A stretch of 64,000 nt of DNA. It comes from CAYPHY01 sp964410625 (GTDB taxonomy: Bacteria; Chloroflexota; Anaerolineae; Promineifilales; Promineifilaceae). Position numbers and translations under genes: made by a program. Where the stretch lies: NCBI GenBank assembly GCA_964410625.1, contig CAYPHY010000005.1:1-64000 (forward strand), written 5' to 3'. Position 1 is the first letter of the stretch. Every line of letters begins with the position of its first letter. Shown here piece after piece: positions 50,849 through 59,988 of the stretch. A model generated the notes under the pieces. The model saw nothing but the letters and a program-made list of their open reading frames with translations. It had not been told where the DNA came from and did not search any database.

Positions 50849-53194
50849 ATGATGACAAAGAGTTTGCGGCTTGCATCTCCGCGCCTGTTATTGGGGATCA
50901 TCCTAAGCATCCACACGCTGTTGGCAGTTGGCTATAGCCTGACCGTTCCACTGTTTGAAGCGCCAGATGAGCAACTGCACTTCTTTACCGTAGACGCCAT
51001 TATCCGCGAGCGTCGTTTGCCGGTGGCGTCGTTTGCCAGCCAAGCCCGCCAGGAAGCGGCACAGCCCCCCTTATACTATCTTCTCGGCGCTTTGCTGGTC
51101 GCGCCGATCAATAGCGATGGCACAGCCGAGCAACTATGGCTGAATCCGCTGGCTGATCCCGGCAACGAGCGTGGGGACGCTGATGCGGATCCGCCACTGA
51201 ATATCAATGCCTTTGTCCATACGGCGGCCGAGGCGTGGCCCTGGCGAGGACATGTGTTGGCTGCTCACCTCTTGCGTTTTCTCTCGACGTTGATTGGCGT
51301 GGGGACGTTGTTGGTAATCTATGGTTGCGGCCGTTTGCTCTGGCTGCAACGCCCCGGTAATGCGCTATTGGCGACGGCATTGATAGCCTTTCTGCCCCAA
51401 TACGCCTTTCTGCATGGGGCGATCACCAATGATCCGCTGATCATCTTTTTTGCGACGTTAGCCCTCTACCAACTGTTGAGAATGGTTAATGGTCAATGGT
51501 TAACGGTTAATGGTCAATTATCAATTGCCAATTCACAATTCATAATTCTAGGACTAATTATTGGTCTGGCGATGCTGTCCAAGACGGCCGGGCTGTTGTT
51601 GCTTGTTTTTGTTGGCGGATATGTTTTTGTGCTGATGTGGCTCCCCGCGAGAGAGCTAAAAGGCTTGGGGCGAGCGCTTGGGGCGGCCGCGCTGGTTGTC
51701 ATCCCGGCGTTGCTCGTGGCGGGTTGGTGGCTGTGGCGGAATTGGCTTTTATATGGGGATGTTACGGCCGCCAGTCAGTTTGTCGCTTTGGCGGGGGGAG
51801 AACGGCCGTTTACGCTGCGCCAGGTGTGGGGGGAGATGGACAGAGTGTTGTTTTCCACCTTCGCCTACTTTGGCTGGATGAATGTTCGCGCCCCACAATG
51901 GGTCTATGTTGGCTGGGGCGGGGTAGTGATCGTGGCTGGTTTGGGGTGGTTGTGGAGAATAGTAGAGGAGCAGAGGGGCAGAGGAGCAGGGGAGCAGGGG
52001 AGCGGAGGAGCAGAGGGGCAGAGGAGCAGGGGAATAGGGGAGCAGAGGGGGTGGAGGGGGTGGTTGTTAGGATTTGTAGGGCATCCGGGGGTGATGTTGG
52101 GGGGATGGTTTTTGTTGGTGTTTGTTGGCTGGTTGCAGTTTATGTTGCGGACCCCGGCCGACCAGGGACGATTGCTCTTCCCGGCGTTGCTGGCGATGAC
52201 GGCCGCGGTGACGGGTGGGCTGGCGCGTTGGCCGCGACCCTGGACACAAGTGGCGGCCGTCCTCTTCGCCCTGCTCACCTCCGTTTACTGCTTGTTTGGC
52301 GTGGTCCGGGCTGCTTATGCCGTTCCGCCGACCGTGAGCGCACTTCCGGCGGAGGCAACGGCGTTGGAAGTGGAAATGGCCCCCGGTCTGGAACTCGTCG
52401 GAGCGCAGATCGAGACGACGGCCGCCCGCCCCAACGAATGGGCCTGGGTGACGCTCTATTGGCGGTCAAGCGCAATGTATGTTGAAGAGGACGCACCCAT
52501 TGTACAGCTTGATCTCTTCGGCCGTGGTTTCCATCTCGCCGGGCGGCAGCTCGCCTATCACGGCCGCGGGCTTTACCCCCTGCCGCTCTGGCCGTTGGAG
52601 CAAATTATCGCCGAGCGGGCGGCCGTGCGGCTCTATCCCTGGGCGGAAACACCAGGGCGAGGGCGGTTGGCGGTGTCGTTGGTGACGGCCGAGGGCGAAC
52701 CCTGGCCGCAGGCTAATGGAGAGGGGGAAGGTATATCCATTGGTGAGATTAAGCTGCAACCCAGCCGTTGGCCGGAAGTAGAGGGAGAAGTGATGGCTCG
52801 CTTTGGCGAGGGGATTGAACTGGTGGAAAGCGAGATCACCCCCCTGCAAGTCGCTCCAGGGGAAGCCGTGGAAGTGGGTCTGCGTTGGCGGGTGACGGCC
52901 GCGCCGCAAGTCCATCTCCATACCTTCGTTCATCTTGGCGACCCAACCCAGGCTCCGTTGGCCCAACATGATGGGCCGCCGTTGGGGGATGAGTATCCCA
53001 CCTGGTTGTGGGAGGCGGGGGAGGTGATCGAGGATCGGGCAACGTTGTTGTTGCCTTCCGACTTGCCCCCAGGCCAATACCCGCTACATGCCGGTTTCTA
53101 TGCGCCGGACAGCGGCACGCGCCTCCCCTTGTTTGTTGAAGGAGAACGACAACTGCTGGACGCTTTGCAAATCGGGTTTGTAACTGTTGAGTGA
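50849..53194 (+). CDS. GT39-like membrane glycosyltransferase with C-terminal beta domain, copy 4
   Basis: 781 residues; close paralogue of the gene at 10404. It shares the first loop (PLFEAPDEQLHFFTVDAIIRERRLP, ARQEAAQPPLYYLLGALLVAP), the DVTAASQFVALAGGERPFTLRQVW segment and the C-terminal domain (HTFVHLGDPTQAPLAQHDGPPLGDEYPTW). Two repeat insertions lie in frame: family J-like words at 51482-51545 (NGQWLTVNGQLSIANSQF) and a family E block at 51963-52050 (EEQRGRGAGEQGSGGAEGQR). Both sit between transmembrane segments. Substrate unknown. Confidence 0.85.
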   Translation: MMTKSLRLASPRLLLGIILSIHTLLAVGYSLTVPLFEAPDEQLHFFTVDAIIRERRLPVASFASQARQEAAQPPLYYLLGALLVAPINSDGTAEQLWLNPLADPGNERGDADADPPLNINAFVHTAAEAWPWRGHVLAAHLLRFLSTLIGVGTLLVIYGCGRLLWLQRPGNALLATALIAFLPQYAFLHGAITNDPLIIFFATLALYQLLRMVNGQWLTVNGQLSIANSQFIILGLIIGLAMLSKTAGLLLLVFVGGYVFVLMWLPARELKGLGRALGAAALVVIPALLVAGWWLWRNWLLYGDVTAASQFVALAGGERPFTLRQVWGEMDRVLFSTFAYFGWMNVRAPQWVYVGWGGVVIVAGLGWLWRIVEEQRGRGAGEQGSGGAEGQRSRGIGEQRGWRGWLLGFVGHPGVMLGGWFLLVFVGWLQFMLRTPADQGRLLFPALLAMTAAVTGGLARWPRPWTQVAAVLFALLTSVYCLFGVVRAAYAVPPTVSALPAEATALEVEMAPGLELVGAQIETTAARPNEWAWVTLYWRSSAMYVEEDAPIVQLDLFGRGFHLAGRQLAYHGRGLYPLPLWPLEQIIAERAAVRLYPWAETPGRGRLAVSLVTAEGEPWPQANGEGEGISIGEIKLQPSRWPEVEGEVMARFGEGIELVESEITPLQVAPGEAVEVGLRWRVTAAPQVHLHTFVHLGDPTQAPLAQHDGPPLGDEYPTWLWEAGEVIEDRATLLLPSDLPPGQYPLHAGFYAPDSGTRLPLFVEGERQLLDALQIGFVTVE
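51482..51545. repeat. GGTTAATGGTCAATG-type repeat inside a coding region
   Basis: GGTTAATGGTCAATGG words followed by TCAATTGCCAATTCACAATT words, in frame in a membrane-protein loop. Confidence 0.88.
51963..52050. repeat. Family E repeat inside a coding region
   Basis: GAGCAGAGGGGCAGAGGAGC words on one strand only, in frame, encoding Gly/Arg/Glu/Gln-rich residues. Confidence 0.95.
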
Positions 53195-53213
53195 ATCGCT
53201 TGAGGAGCCAATA

Positions 53214-53296
53214 TTTAACGCAGAGGCGCAGAGATACGGAGACGCAGAGACTCTTAATTTAATTATCTCTGCGCCTCTGCCTCTCTGCGTTTTAAA
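53214..53296. repeat. Family I hairpin between convergent genes
   Basis: ACGCAGAGGCGCAGAGATAC and ATCTCTGCGCCTCTGCC words form a long stem. Confidence 0.95.
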
Positions 53297-53324
53297 AGTT
53301 ATGCGTTGGCTAACTAACCTGGTA

Positions 53325-54665
53325 TTAATGAACGATGATCCGGTACAGTGTGTTTTTGTTGCCTGGTATTCGGCCGCTGGCGTAAAGCTCGCCATTCATG
53401 TCCTCACCAAAGGTGGTGATGAGCATGTCGGTGTGTCCAACCAATTGCGCACGCCAATCGCCTGAGATTGCGCCATCTGCTGGTTTGCTCAGCGTCCACA
53501 GGCTGCCCTGGCAAAAGTCGGCGAAGAGATAGCGGCCGTACAGTGGTGGATATTGCTGCCCACGATAGACCAGGCCGCCGATGACCGCGCACATGTTGGT
53601 ATAGGCTGAACTGTACTCATAGACGGAAAAGGTATATTCCGCTTCCGGGTCACAGTCAGCGGCAACCGGTGAAAAGTGGCGGCTATAATCTTCGCGCCCT
53701 TCGTAGCAATGCCAGCCAAAATTCACGCCTCCCGTTGAGTCCCCTGGCAGGTGATTGATCTCCTCGCGCAAGTTTTCGCCCACATCACTGATGTAGAGAT
53801 CGCCCGTAAGCGAATCAAAGTTGATCCGCCAGGGGTTGCGCAAGCCGCTTGCCCAGATTTCCGCACAACCCGCGCCTCCAACATAGGGATTATCCGCTGG
53901 AACAGAGTAGTTGGCCTGTCCACAATCGGGCGGCCGTCCCCTCTCCGGGTTGACATCAATACGGAGGATCTTGCCCAGCAGCGTGTCGAGGCGTTGCCCA
54001 TGATTGTTGGGATCGCCGGGTTGTCCATTGGCGGAAAGGGGGCCGCCATCCCCCAGGGAGATATAGAGATAGCCATCGGGGCCAAAGGCGAGATCGCCGC
54101 CATTATGTATACGGCTTGGGCTGCCATCAACTTGGGGCTTGGGGACAGTGAGTAGATGGACCACGCTATTGGGATCGGCCGTGTTTGGCGTTTTGGGCGA
54201 CACAAAAAAGCGTGCCAGTCGAATATGGGAATCCAGATCGGTATAGCTGATGTAAAAATAGGGGACTCTGGGAAACCGGGGGTGAAAAACCAGCCCCAAT
54301 AAACCTTGTTCCCAATTTTCCAGCGCCACCTTTCCCCGCCAATCGAGAAAAGGGACAGGTTCGATCTGACCATCGGGATAGACGATGCGAATGATCCCCT
54401 CGCGTTGGACGATAAACAGGCGGCCGTCCGCGGGAATATGGGCTATGTCGGTAATCGTATCCGTATCAAATCCGGTGGCAAAGGGTTCTAGTTCGAGGTG
54501 TAGCTGGTCGGAATGAACAACGAACGGCAGATAGAAGTCACGGGCTTGTTTTGCCGCACTTTGGGTGGCGTTGCTAGAGGCGTAGAGGGTAAGGAGGCTG
54601 AAAAGCAGGCAGAAGCCAAGCGATCGTTTGATCGGCTGTCTGTGAGTGAGGCCAGGGTACTTCAA
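53325..54665 (-). CDS. PQQ-dependent sugar dehydrogenase, copy 1
   Basis: Secreted six-bladed propeller of the soluble glucose/aldose dehydrogenase (GSDH) type. N-terminal membrane segment, then TDIAHIPADGRLFIVQREG, GLLGLVFHPRFP, IHNGGDLAFGPDGYLYISLGDGG, LGKILRIDVNP, EIWASGLRNPWRINFD, and ISDVGENLREEINHL. 446 residues. The start overlaps the stop of copy 2 by 4 bp (ATGA). Oxidises sugars or sugar-like compounds at the cell surface, with PQQ as probable cofactor. Confidence 0.9.
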   Translation of the reverse strand: MKYPGLTHRQPIKRSLGFCLLFSLLTLYASSNATQSAAKQARDFYLPFVVHSDQLHLELEPFATGFDTDTITDIAHIPADGRLFIVQREGIIRIVYPDGQIEPVPFLDWRGKVALENWEQGLLGLVFHPRFPRVPYFYISYTDLDSHIRLARFFVSPKTPNTADPNSVVHLLTVPKPQVDGSPSRIHNGGDLAFGPDGYLYISLGDGGPLSANGQPGDPNNHGQRLDTLLGKILRIDVNPERGRPPDCGQANYSVPADNPYVGGAGCAEIWASGLRNPWRINFDSLTGDLYISDVGENLREEINHLPGDSTGGVNFGWHCYEGREDYSRHFSPVAADCDPEAEYTFSVYEYSSAYTNMCAVIGGLVYRGQQYPPLYGRYLFADFCQGSLWTLSKPADGAISGDWRAQLVGHTDMLITTFGEDMNGELYASGRIPGNKNTLYRIIVH

Positions 54666-56038
54666 TTTTCCTCAACAATAATATGGTATAGGATATTGGG
54701 TTCGGTGGCCTGGTCGGGGAGCCAGGCTCCGGCATAGAGTTCGCCATCGGCCGCCTCGCCAAAGGTGCTCAGGAAAACACCCGTCTCGCCCGCTGGAGCG
54801 ACCTTCCACTGATTATTCTCATCCCGTGCCATTGTCCAGGTGCGGCCGGTGCAGAAATCGCCATAGAGATAACGGCCGTAGAGCAACGGAAAGCGATCAC
54901 CACGGTAGACAAAGCCGCCGACGACCGAGCAATCGTTGTTGGAATGATCATAAAAGTAGACTGGGAAGGTGTATTGCGTTTGCGGGCTGCAATGGGAGGC
55001 CAGTTGGGGATGAATGACTGTATAGTCGTCTATCCCTTCATAACAATGCCAGCCATAGTTGGCTCCCGCGCCGGTTCCGGCCGGTTGGAAGTTGATCTCT
55101 TCCGCCATCCACTCGCCGACATCGCCAATATAGAGGTCGCCAGTCAAGCGGTCAAAGCTAAAGCGCCAGGGGTTACGCAGCCCAATGGCCCAAATCTCAT
55201 CACAATCGCCGTTGCCGAGAAAGGGGTTGCTGGGGGGGATGGAGTAAAACTCACGGCCGCAATCGGGCGGCAACCCGGCGGAGGGGTCAACATCAATCCG
55301 CAGAATGGAACCCAGCAGATTGGTGCGGCGTTGGGAATTGTTAAAGGGATCGCCCGGTATGCCGTCCGGCAGGGAAGGATCAGGGCCGCCATCACCCACG
55401 GAGATATAGAGATAACCATCTGGTCCAAAGGCCATATCTCCGGCATTGTGGACACGGCTGCGGCCGCCATTGGTGGGGGGTTTATCAATGAGCATCATAA
55501 AGCGCGCGCTGCCCTTGTTCCCCTCTGTGGTGCTGCCCGCCTTCAGGCTGAAGCGAGTCAGCCGGATGCGCGAGTCCTCCCCTGTATAGGTGACATAGAA
55601 GTAGGGGGTGTTGGGAAAATCGGGATGAAAGACCAGCCCAAGCATCCCTTCTTCCCAATTAACGTTGGACACATCGCCACGCAAATCAAGAAAGGGGGTT
55701 GGTTCTACGCTGCCGTCAGGGTTGACGATCAGGATCAGGCCGTTGCGCTGGACAACAAACAGCCGTTCGTCGCCAGCATGGGCGATGTCGGTGATGGCAC
55801 TGGGGCTGAGGCCGGTGGCAAAGGGCACCAATTTGATCTTCGGCAGCGAAGGGACGCGGACAAAGGGGAGATAGCTATAGGACAGCGCGGCCGAAAGGTC
55901 GGCTGGACCAGCGGCCGCGGAGGAGACCGTTTGCTCCGATTGGGCGATAAGCAGGGCCAGCACCGGAAGGAAAAAGAATAGCAACAACAGCGGCGAGCGC
56001 GCTGGTAACTGGAATAAGGAAGCGATACGAGACAACAT
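54662..56038 (-). CDS. PQQ-dependent sugar dehydrogenase, copy 2
   Basis: 458 residues, same architecture as the next gene: N-terminal hydrophobic signal (LLLLFFFLPVLALLIAQ), TDIAHAGDERLFVVQRNGLI, GMLGLVFHPDFP, VHNAGDMAFGPDGYLYISVGDGG, LGSILRIDVDPSAG, EIWAIGLRNPWRFSFD, IGDVGEWMAEEIN, and a GWHCYEG loop. The two genes are evidently an old tandem duplication (motifs conserved, linkers diverged). GAGGAG precedes the start. Confidence 0.9.
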   Translation of the reverse strand: MLSRIASLFQLPARSPLLLLFFFLPVLALLIAQSEQTVSSAAAGPADLSAALSYSYLPFVRVPSLPKIKLVPFATGLSPSAITDIAHAGDERLFVVQRNGLILIVNPDGSVEPTPFLDLRGDVSNVNWEEGMLGLVFHPDFPNTPYFYVTYTGEDSRIRLTRFSLKAGSTTEGNKGSARFMMLIDKPPTNGGRSRVHNAGDMAFGPDGYLYISVGDGGPDPSLPDGIPGDPFNNSQRRTNLLGSILRIDVDPSAGLPPDCGREFYSIPPSNPFLGNGDCDEIWAIGLRNPWRFSFDRLTGDLYIGDVGEWMAEEINFQPAGTGAGANYGWHCYEGIDDYTVIHPQLASHCSPQTQYTFPVYFYDHSNNDCSVVGGFVYRGDRFPLLYGRYLYGDFCTGRTWTMARDENNQWKVAPAGETGVFLSTFGEAADGELYAGAWLPDQATEPNILYHIIVEEN

Positions 56039-56168
56039 AACTGGCTAACTCCTCAGCAACTGTGACGGCCGATTACACTCAATCAGAATGCCAGTGATTG
56101 TAATGAAATTAAACCTAATGGCAATATAAGCTAGAAGTTGCGTGTTTGCCCTGTTCCACCCCTTGTTG

Positions 56169-57272
56169 CTATGGTCCAGCCCCTAATTCAACCACGAGAG
56201 GCTCTGTCACACCGCCCTTGATCCCATAGTAGTTATCAAAGGTGGCGATGATGTGATTTAGCCCACCGTTGGGATGGGAGCGGCTGAGAACGACTGGCAC
56301 GGCCGCGCGGCCGTCTGCCCCCAATGCGCTGCTATATTCGAGGAAGGTCAGCGCATTATTGGCCTCAAAGGGTTCAATATTGAAGCCGCCACCGGGAACA
56401 CCCTCTGTAAACAGCCCGCCCTCGATGACCAACAGATGCACCGGCTGCCCTGGCGGCCCGTCAATTTGGACGGTGTAGTTGGGATTCGTCGTAACCTGGG
56501 GGTTGGCGGCGGTGACAAGCGGGGCGACGGGCAACCCGGCCTGCACATGGGCGATGGCCCCACAAGGTCTTTCTGGCTCCGGCATTCGATAGAGATGATT
56601 GGTCAATAGCTGTCCATCTTCGAAGGTGACGGTGACGGCCGCGCCGATCATCTCCAGCCCACAGATGCTACCCGCTTCGTTTGGCCCTGGTGCGCCCACG
56701 CCGCGAATGCTGTTCGGATCAACATCAACCGAGAAGGTGAAGCTATCGCCGGGGTCGAAGCTCTGAAAGCGCAGATTCAGAATATCATAACCGCCGCCTC
56801 GTTCCCCGGCATAGTCGTGGCCGCTGAACGACAGGCCAACGCGGCCGTCTACCGTCACATCTTTAGCCAGCGTATCGCCGCCATTGCCAAAGGGGTCGAA
56901 GATGATGTCGGGGAAGACGGCCGTGCTTAGATCAATACTCACCTGGCTGATGCGCTCCCCATTGAGCGACCCGTTTTCGAGGATGAAGGAGCCGGTGTTA
57001 AAGGTGCTGCCATTGATCGGTTGCAGAGGCGTTACGGAGAGAATGGCGGCCGCGCTGTAGGGGAATGGTGGGGGTGTGGCTGGTGGCGTTGGGGTAAAGT
57101 CATACTGTACGACGGGTAAGTAGCCAGCTACCGACGATGGCGTTGAAGATGGCGTTGTGGTAATAGCAGCGGATTGGTTGCTATTGGCGAGTGCGGGCCA
57201 GCCAATGAGTATCATCACAGCAAGGGTGATCACGACAATCAAAACGCCAACTGGCGGATAAGGCTTCCTCAT
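56169..57272 (-). CDS. Secreted beta-rich protein of unknown function
   Basis: About 367 residues with a signal peptide (VGVLIVVITLAVMILIGWPALA) and a Thr/Pro-rich linker. The middle part (FNTGSFILENGSLNGERISQVSIDLSTAVFPDIIFDPFGNGGD ... FQSFDPGDSFTFSVDVDPNSIRG) matches a domain seen in multi-domain bacterial surface proteins. The C-terminal half (TNPNYTVQIDGPPGQPVHLLVIEGGLF) looks like an Ig-like fold. The ATG at 57272 has AGGAG at proper distance, unlike that at 57278. No enzymatic motif is seen; a carbohydrate- or surface-binding role is possible. Confidence 0.75.
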   Translation of the reverse strand: MRKPYPPVGVLIVVITLAVMILIGWPALANSNQSAAITTTPSSTPSSVAGYLPVVQYDFTPTPPATPPPFPYSAAAILSVTPLQPINGSTFNTGSFILENGSLNGERISQVSIDLSTAVFPDIIFDPFGNGGDTLAKDVTVDGRVGLSFSGHDYAGERGGGYDILNLRFQSFDPGDSFTFSVDVDPNSIRGVGAPGPNEAGSICGLEMIGAAVTVTFEDGQLLTNHLYRMPEPERPCGAIAHVQAGLPVAPLVTAANPQVTTNPNYTVQIDGPPGQPVHLLVIEGGLFTEGVPGGGFNIEPFEANNALTFLEYSSALGADGRAAVPVVLSRSHPNGGLNHIIATFDNYYGIKGGVTEPLVVELGAGP

Positions 57273-57291
57273 CTTCATCTCTCCTGAAAAT

Positions 57292-57371
57292 CGTTACGCA
57301 GATGACGCGGATAAAACGCGGATGACGCGGATTTGAGGTTTTTCTTTGCGTCCTTTGCGCCTTTGCGTGAG
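57292..57371. repeat. Family F words plus TTTGCGCC words
   Basis: GATGACGCGGATAAAACGCG words are followed by GCGTCCTTTGCGCCTTTGCG words upstream of the secreted protein gene. Confidence 0.85.
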
Positions 57372-57385
57372 CTAAAGTATAGCAG

Positions 57386-59827
57386 TTATTCTTCCTGGAC
57401 GGGCAGGAGGACGGTGTTGTTGGGCAGCGGCCGTCCATCCTGGCTGGCGGTCAGCCGTTGGCCGGTGAAGCGGTCGTACAGGCCAATGAAGATTTGGTAT
57501 GGCCCGGCGGCGGTTTCGGCCAGCGGTATGGTGTGGCTGTCGCGGACCACATCACCCGCTTGCCAGATCGAGGTTGGGCTGCGGTTGCTGTTGGGTGGTG
57601 CGTCTTGCTGGGCGACCAACTGCCCATTCTGGTCGAGAAGGTGGACAAACACGGTGTAGTCGGTGTTTGTCTCCGCTTGCGCCTCCCACCAGAGGATGAC
57701 CTCGATTTGGTCGTTTTGCTGCCTGGCCTCGGCGGCGATCAATTGTGCCAGCGAATCAAAGCGCACCGGCGAACGGAGGCCGCCCGCTGTTGGCGAAAGC
57801 GGCGACGACGGCCGCAACACCACATCCCCGGCAAAGGGGGGATCATCCACTACCTGACCGGCAATGCTTACCGGCAGAGGGCGGCCGTCCTCCACCACCC
57901 AGACGGCAACGGTCGCGCGGGTTGGCCCGTTTAGCTCCCCATCCATGACTAGAGTCAATTGGTCGCGATAAACATCCCCCGCTCGCCAGCCGCGTGTGGG
58001 GTTGAGTCCGCCTCCTGGATAGCTGTTGTGTTCACTCAGTTTTTCCCAATCCTGTTGTCCGGCTGCCAGGAGTTGGGTTGTAATCGTATAGTCATGATCG
58101 AGATCATCCAGGCTACGCCAGAGCAGGGTTAGCTCAAAGCTGTCACTTTGGGGGGGTGAAGGCTGGACTTGGGAGGCGAGCAACTCTAGCCGGTCGCCAT
58201 AGCGATAATGGCGCGGGACAGTGGCCGCATCGGGTGGCAGACAAGCGGCCGTTTCACCCACGCAGCCGGTCGCTATCCGATCAGCCTGGGGGTAAAGCCA
58301 GGGTAGATGGGTGAACAAGAGGGCATAGGTGAACAGGAGCGGCAGCGTAGCGGCGATGAGACAGGCTCGCGGCTGCGATTTTTCCGGCCACCAGCGAGCA
58401 AAGCCAACGGCCGCCAACCAGGCCAGTGGGGCCATCGCCGGAAGCCACCATCGCCCCTCGGCCACCAACATCCCCGCCTCCTTCACCGTCAACGCCTTCA
58501 CCGCAAAGTAAAGGTAGCTAATCGCCAAGAATCCCGCCAGCGCCAGGACCGACGGCCGCCCAATCCACGCAAACAAACGCTCTCGCCATCTTTCACCCCC
58601 GGCTACCAACTGCTCATTGCTGACCAAACCCCGCTCCCCTGCTCCCCTGCTCCTCTGCTCCTCTGCCCACCCCCGCCACAACCAACCCAACACCATCACG
58701 CACAAGGCCATAAACCAGAATAGATAGACCCACGCCGGGCCAAAGCCGATGTCACCCGCGCTCCAATCGAGCCAGAAGGAACGCCAGATGTAGGGCAGGT
58801 AAGGCCAGAGATGGCTGAAATCGGCCGGGTTGAGGGCCAGCACGCGGCCGACGGGCAAACTGCCGGAAAGTCCAAGCGTGTCCCGCATCCGAATCGTGTT
58901 CAGCACCAGCCAGGCCCCCCAGGGGAGGAGGAGGGCGACGAGGGCAGGGAGGAGGTTGTGTAGTAGCCAGTAGGTGTTGGGTACAACGCTAGTGGGCAGT
59001 AGGCGGTGGACAGCGGATAGTTGCCGGGGGGTAGGGGGGTGTTTGGAGTGGGTTAGCAGGCTAAGGGTGAGGATGATGGTGAAATAAGCGAGGACGAAGA
59101 CGCCGTTGGCTTTGGTGAGGATGGCCAGGGCGCAGACGAGACCGAGGCTAAAGAACCAGACGGCCGACGGCCGTTGCCCCTCCCCCTGTTGTCGTAGTTT
59201 GTGCAACAATAGTGCCGCGTAGGCCAGCGCGAGCGTGCTGGTGGCGACGAGGGGCATGTCGTTGTTGACCGCGCCGCTGAGATGGAGAAAGTTGGGTTGG
59301 AAGGCGAGCAGGCTGGTCATCAACAATCCAATTTGGGGGGAGTAGAGTTGTTTGCCTGCGCGGTATAGCGCCGCCAGTGACATGGTGCCAAGCAGCGCGG
59401 CCGCCAGCCGGCTGGTATAGAGCATGGGCGTAGATTGGGGCGTGGTGTGGACAGTGGGGTTGCGGTTGCCGTGTGGCGTGCTGAGATAGTGGGGGTTTGG
59501 TTCGACAACGGGCGGCGGTGGAGGGTTCACGGGCGAGGGTTGGACGGGGATCGCCAACCCAACCAGGGCGGCAAACGTGTAATAAACGGGGGGCTGGTGC
59601 CACTCTGTATAGCGGACTTCGCTATTTACCAAACCGCGATTGGGCAAACCGCGAATCTGCCGCATAACGGTGATGTACTCATAGTTGAGTAGCTCATTGG
59701 GTGCGGCATGGGCGGGGAGGCGCACGGCCATCCAAACGGCCGCGGCAAAATAGAGCAGGATGAGTATAATTAGGCGCAGTGGTTGATTGGGTTGATTGGG
59801 TTGCTTGGTTTGGTGCTGTTGGCGCAT
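57386..59827 (-). CDS. GT39-like membrane glycosyltransferase, copy 5
   Basis: About 813 residues. After a short basic/Gln head come a first loop (APNELLNYEYITVMRQIRGLPNRG, EWHQPPVYYTFAALVGLA), about a dozen membrane segments and a C-terminal beta domain (FELTLLWRSLDDLDHDYTITTQLL, DQIEVILWWEAQAETNTDYTVFVHLLDQNGQLVAQQDAPP, PYQIFIGLYDRFTGQRL). The first-loop acidic residues are NE rather than the DE of copies 1 and 4. A family E block (58630-58668) lies in frame in a cytoplasmic loop. The ATG at 59827 avoids an upstream stretch not resembling the paralogues. Confidence 0.83.
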   Translation of the reverse strand: MRQQHQTKQPNQPNQPLRLIILILLYFAAAVWMAVRLPAHAAPNELLNYEYITVMRQIRGLPNRGLVNSEVRYTEWHQPPVYYTFAALVGLAIPVQPSPVNPPPPPVVEPNPHYLSTPHGNRNPTVHTTPQSTPMLYTSRLAAALLGTMSLAALYRAGKQLYSPQIGLLMTSLLAFQPNFLHLSGAVNNDMPLVATSTLALAYAALLLHKLRQQGEGQRPSAVWFFSLGLVCALAILTKANGVFVLAYFTIILTLSLLTHSKHPPTPRQLSAVHRLLPTSVVPNTYWLLHNLLPALVALLLPWGAWLVLNTIRMRDTLGLSGSLPVGRVLALNPADFSHLWPYLPYIWRSFWLDWSAGDIGFGPAWVYLFWFMALCVMVLGWLWRGWAEEQRSRGAGERGLVSNEQLVAGGERWRERLFAWIGRPSVLALAGFLAISYLYFAVKALTVKEAGMLVAEGRWWLPAMAPLAWLAAVGFARWWPEKSQPRACLIAATLPLLFTYALLFTHLPWLYPQADRIATGCVGETAACLPPDAATVPRHYRYGDRLELLASQVQPSPPQSDSFELTLLWRSLDDLDHDYTITTQLLAAGQQDWEKLSEHNSYPGGGLNPTRGWRAGDVYRDQLTLVMDGELNGPTRATVAVWVVEDGRPLPVSIAGQVVDDPPFAGDVVLRPSSPLSPTAGGLRSPVRFDSLAQLIAAEARQQNDQIEVILWWEAQAETNTDYTVFVHLLDQNGQLVAQQDAPPNSNRSPTSIWQAGDVVRDSHTIPLAETAAGPYQIFIGLYDRFTGQRLTASQDGRPLPNNTVLLPVQEE
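58630..58668. repeat. Family E repeat inside a coding region
   Basis: CCGCTCCCCTGCTCCCCTGC words, in frame (EEQRSRGAGERG on the minus strand). Confidence 0.92.
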
Positions 59828-59988
59828 GGTCACTGGTTGCTGATGGGCTATTATACCAATATCAAACCGGCAGCAAACCAACCGTAAACGGCCGTGTACT
59901 ATTGTCGCTCCCGCTTTGATCTGGAGGGTTTGAGGTTAGGAGGTTCGTGAATGGCAGCATTGGAGATTAGAAGATTGAGGGACAGGGA

